Shown here: piece by piece, positions 32,840 to 35,418 of the stretch
Layout of the letters: every line of letters starts with the position of its first letter
How positions within the stretch are numbered: the first letter of the stretch is position 1
Assembly (NCBI RefSeq): GCF_016653295.1
Contig: NZ_NHSF01000023.1
Coordinates: 1-35,418 of the forward strand
Direction of reading: 5' to 3'
Source: Halochromatium salexigens
Lineage (GTDB): Bacteria > Pseudomonadota > Gammaproteobacteria > Chromatiales > Chromatiaceae
DNA length: 35,418 nt
Position numbers and translations under genes: made by a program
The notes under the pieces: generated by a model
Seen by the model: only the letters and a program-made list of their open reading frames with translations
Told to the model about the DNA's origin: nothing
The model's database searches: none

Positions 32840-33203
32840 TGAGCAGTCCGCCCCGTGCGGCCTGTATTTCATCGATGCGCTCCGCTAGACGCAAGACCTC
32901 CTCTGGCGGGATTTGGCGGATCAAATCACCGGATTCTTGATCAACAACGCGTGTGATCAGGCGTTCGCCTGGGTCGCTGAGTTCGAACTGCACGCCGTAA
33001 TCATTCATAACCTCGTTCACTCGCTGCAGCGGCTCTTCGAGTTCGCTGCGACCTGGGGCCTGGTTGCTCTCGGCTTGTGCGAGAGCAGAGCCCGCGGTGG
33101 GCAATACCTCCAGCAACGCTTCCACGCGTTCGCGCGGATTGAGCTGATTAACAGGGGCGGCGTTCGGTGCGGTTTGGCTGATGTCGGCGATCGAGGACGA
33201 CAT
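32826..33203 (-). CDS. flaG: FlaG family protein
   Basis: FlaG (125 residues) is a small flagellar protein of poorly defined function; loss often changes filament length. The conserved C-terminal half is present: VNEVMNDYGVQFELSDPGERL followed by TRVVDQESGDLIRQIPPEEVLRL. The N-terminus is variable. FlaG genes usually sit beside flagellin and fliD; here it stands alone, convergent with fliE. It has its own sigma-28 promoter, consistent with late expression. The ATG has GGAG 11 bases upstream. Confidence 0.92.
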   Translation of the reverse strand: MSSSIADISQTAPNAAPVNQLNPRERVEALLEVLPTAGSALAQAESNQAPGRSELEEPLQRVNEVMNDYGVQFELSDPGERLITRVVDQESGDLIRQIPPEEVLRLAERIDEIQAARGGLLSLEA

Positions 33204-33304
33204 GATGGTCTAGCTCCATTATCAAGATGGTTGATCGTTGCTCGGCTCGATAGCTCTGCGGGGATTGGTGACAGTGAGAGGCGAGTGGCCGATCCCTGCG
33301 GGTG

Positions 33305-33331
33305 TTATCGGCCAACGACAACGAAACTTTA
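33305..33331 (-). promoter_or_regulatory. Sigma-28 (FliA) promoter of flaG
   Basis: On the minus strand TAAA (33331-33328), 15 bases, then GCCGATAA (33312-33305) is a perfect FliA consensus match, with the -10 box about 100 bases before the flaG start. It leaves a leader of roughly 95 bases. Confidence 0.88.
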
Positions 33332-33445
33332 GCTGATACTCTGACGGGATGCACCTCAACCTACAAGAGGGCGTCTTCGATCGTGTCTCTTCAACAGATC
33401 CGGGCGGAGACCTGCTCGACGACCTTAGTGATGAGGAATCTTGCC

Positions 33446-34393
33446 ATGGCATCGGGACAACGCGTCTCTCTGGTTCTCGGCAGCGGCGGTGCGCGCGGCT
33501 TGGCGCACATCGGCATCATCCAGTGGCTGCAAGCGCAGGGCTATCGGATCGAGTCCATCTCAGGCTGCTCGATGGGTGCATTGGTGGGCGGCATCTACGC
33601 CGCTGGCAAGCTGGACAGCTATCGTGATTGGGTCTGCGCACTGCGGCGCACCGATGTGCTGCGCTTTCTGGATTTGGCCTTCCACCCGGCTGGGTTGATC
33701 AAGGGCGATCGGATCATGGATCGATTGCGCCAGATGGTGGGCGAGCACAATATCGAACAGCTGCCGATTGCCTACACCGCAGTCGCGACCGATATCGAGC
33801 GCCAGCGCGAAATTTGGATCACCAAGGGGTCGTTGTTCGATGCTATCCGCGGTTCGATCGCGGTACCGACGCTGTTTACGCCGCATTGCTATCTGGGGCT
33901 AACCTTGGTCGACGGAGGCTTGTTGAATCCGGTGCCGATCGCGCCGACCTTTCGCGATCTCACGGATCTGACCATCGCCGTGAACCTCAATGGTGATCCG
34001 CAGGATGATGGTAAGGCAAAGACGCCGGTGCCGACGTCGCGGATGGAGCGCCGCGAAAATCGCGAGAATAGCGAGGACCGCGAAGACCTTCGCGGTCGCA
34101 TCCTCAACTTCTTGGATAGCATCGGTAACAACCTGGGTTCGGATGAAGAGGAAGCCGATGAACTCGGCATCTTCGAGCTGATGAGCCGATCGTTCGAGAC
34201 CATGCAGAACGCGATCGCGGCGATGAAGCTCGCCGCCTATGCGCCCGATGTGCTGCTCGAGGTGCCGCGCGATGCCTGCGAAGCGCATGAATTCCATCGC
34301 GCGCGAGAGCTGATTGATGTTGGCTATCGGATTGCCGAGCGCGAGATGGCGGGCCGCTTTCCGGGCGGGGCCTTTCGCGCCGCCATCGAGTAG
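33446..34393 (+). CDS. Patatin-like phospholipase, RssA-like
   Basis: This predicted serine acyl hydrolase of the patatin family has 315 residues from the chosen start. It shows the glycine-rich oxyanion loop (LGSGGARGLAHIG, about 11-23), the nucleophile Ser42 in GCSMG and the catalytic Asp156 in VDGGLLNPVP. These make a Ser-Asp dyad typical of bacterial RssA-type proteins. A charged insert rich in Arg, Glu and Asp lies at about 190-225. The ATG at 33446 has GAGGA eight bases upstream; longer in-frame starts (33302, 33431) add non-conserved residues. Substrate unknown. Its place beside flagellar genes is probably incidental. Confidence 0.9.
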   Translation: MASGQRVSLVLGSGGARGLAHIGIIQWLQAQGYRIESISGCSMGALVGGIYAAGKLDSYRDWVCALRRTDVLRFLDLAFHPAGLIKGDRIMDRLRQMVGEHNIEQLPIAYTAVATDIERQREIWITKGSLFDAIRGSIAVPTLFTPHCYLGLTLVDGGLLNPVPIAPTFRDLTDLTIAVNLNGDPQDDGKAKTPVPTSRMERRENRENSEDREDLRGRILNFLDSIGNNLGSDEEEADELGIFELMSRSFETMQNAIAAMKLAAYAPDVLLEVPRDACEAHEFHRARELIDVGYRIAEREMAGRFPGGAFRAAIE

Positions 34394-34476
34394 CCGCGGG
34401 CCATTACCCCATGGTTACTGGAGCGACTTGCCGCGTGTACCGATGACTTCTACCGCTATTCAGATGAGATCACCCG

Positions 34477-35418
34477 TTACCCCGTCAAGCGCGTCACCAC
34501 CGTACTGACCTGATCCACCCGCTTCGCCGGATCAGTCATGTCCATGCTGAACCGCAGAGCCCCTTCGGCCTGATCGAGCTTGAAGTCCTTGGGCCGCGAT
34601 TGCACCAGTTGGATCAGCTTCATGTGATCGATATTCGGCTGCTCGCCGAAGACGATGCGCCCGCCCTTGGGGCCGGCCTCGATCTTCTTGATGCCGTAGG
34701 GCTGGACCTTGAGCTTCAGCTCGGTGACGGCGAACAGGGTCTTGGTCGGCTCCGGCAGCAGGCCGAAGCGATCGATCATCTCGACTTGCAGGTCTTTAAG
34801 CTCGGCACAGTCGGCGGCGCTGGCGATACGCTTGTAGGTGACCAGCCGGGTGTGGACATCGGGCAGGTAGTCGTCCGGGAGCAGGGCGGGGAGGCCAAGA
34901 TCGATCTCCGCGCCGTGATCGAGCGGGCGGTCCAGTTCGGGCGTCTTGCCGGATTTGAGCGCCTCGACCGCACGCTCGAGCAGGTCCATGTAGAGCGTGA
35001 AGCCGATCTCGTGGATCTGGCCGGATTGCTCCTCGCCTAAGAGTTCACCGGCGCCGCGGATCTCCAGGTCATGGGTGGCGAGCGTGAAGCCGGCGCCGAG
35101 GTCTTCCAGGGACTCGATCGCCTCGAGCCGCTTCTTGGCATCGGCGGTCATCGACTTCGGCGGCGGTGTGATCAGATAGGCGTAGGCGCGATGATGCGAG
35201 CGCCCAACTCGTCCGCGCAGCTGATGCAACTGTGCTAAGCCGAGCTTGTCGGCACGGTGGATGACGATGGTGTTGGCGCTCGGCACGTCGATGCCAGACT
35301 CGACGATGGTGGTGCAGACCAGTAGATTGAAGCGGCGATGGTAGAAGTCGCGCATGACCCGCTCCAGCTCCTTCTCGCGCATCTGTCCGTGGGCGACCTC
35401 GACCCGCGCCTCGGGCAC
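34477..35418 (-). CDS. mfd: Transcription-repair coupling factor Mfd, C-terminal part
   Basis: This is the 3' part (about 313 residues) of a gene that runs off the right edge. Mfd moves stalled RNA polymerase off damaged DNA and recruits repair proteins. Visible parts are the end of the RecG-like translocase, with CTTIVESGIDVPSANTIV, the QLRGRVGRSHHRAYAYLI motif and the TRG-like AIESLEDLGAGF stretch. After them comes the C-terminal TRCF domain from about residue 165 of this fragment. The full protein would be about 1150 residues. It marks the right boundary of the flagellar cluster. Confidence 0.95.
   Translation of the reverse strand: MPEARVEVAHGQMREKELERVMRDFYHRRFNLLVCTTIVESGIDVPSANTIVIHRADKLGLAQLHQLRGRVGRSHHRAYAYLITPPPKSMTADAKKRLEAIESLEDLGAGFTLATHDLEIRGAGELLGEEQSGQIHEIGFTLYMDLLERAVEALKSGKTPELDRPLDHGAEIDLGLPALLPDDYLPDVHTRLVTYKRIASAADCAELKDLQVEMIDRFGLLPEPTKTLFAVTELKLKVQPYGIKKIEAGPKGGRIVFGEQPNIDHMKLIQLVQSRPKDFKLDQAEGALRFSMDMTDPAKRVDQVSTVVTRLTG

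Noticed and set aside
33446-34393. Patatin-like gene as part of a phage-defence or toxin system
   Set aside because: It has no cyclase, nucleotide sensor or toxin-like partner beside it; RssA-like genes are common housekeeping genes.

Overview
The window is a flagellar and chemotaxis gene cluster of a Gram-negative, polarly flagellated type. P- and L-ring genes flgH and flgI, cheZ, flgM/flgN and flaG point to a proteobacterium, most likely a gammaproteobacterium. The GC-rich coding sequence and the Pseudomonas-like content (flgA-flgM-flgN next to cheR, and one long fliF-to-fliR run) would fit a Chromatiaceae/Ectothiorhodospiraceae-like lineage. That placement is inference from gene content, not from a database match.

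Layout, left to right. (1) Bases 1-181 are an AT-richer stretch (about 45% GC over 1-150) with no recognisable gene; it abuts flhB, which breaks off inside its autocleavage motif. (2) Minus strand, 152-7778: flgA, flgM, flgN, cheR, cheB, a chemoreceptor gene, cheY, cheZ and the broken flhB, in transcription order. (3) Plus strand, 7872-19697: the rod/ring/hook operon flgBCDEFGHIJ followed by flgK and flgL. (4) Minus strand, 19764-32128: fliF, G, H, I, J, K, L, M, N, O, P, Q, R in transcription order, convergent with flgL. (5) 32129-32442 is a structured intergenic leader, then fliE (+). (6) flaG (-), a patatin-like phospholipase gene (+) and the 3' part of mfd (-) end the window.

How it works together: FliF/G/M/N build the MS- and C-rings. 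FliO/P/Q/R with FlhB form the export gate, and FliH/I/J the soluble ATPase complex. FlgB/C/F/G with FliE form the rod, FlgH/I the outer rings, FlgJ opens peptidoglycan, FlgD/E make the hook, FliK measures it, and FlgK/L are the hook-filament junction. FlgM and FlgN couple assembly state to late transcription. CheR/CheB/CheY/CheZ and one receptor give part of a chemotaxis pathway; CheA, CheW, flagellin, FliD, FliS, FlhA, MotA/B, FliA and FleQ-type regulators are not in the window.

Three perfect matches to the sigma-28 (FliA) consensus TAAA-N15-GCCGATAA lie upstream of flgM, flgK and flaG, so the late-gene programme can be read from the DNA.

The most notable oddities are: the truncated FlhB; FliK with eight near-identical 32-residue units plus one decayed unit, each unit itself two 16-residue halves; an internal tandem domain duplication in FlgL; a duplicated DLWAAAMAEQ motif in an extended acidic FliN N-terminus; and inverted repeats around the fliF and fliE translation starts. 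I found no CRISPR array, tRNA, rRNA or intact insertion sequence, and no clearly new defence or metabolic system. The novelty lies in altered parts of a conserved machine.
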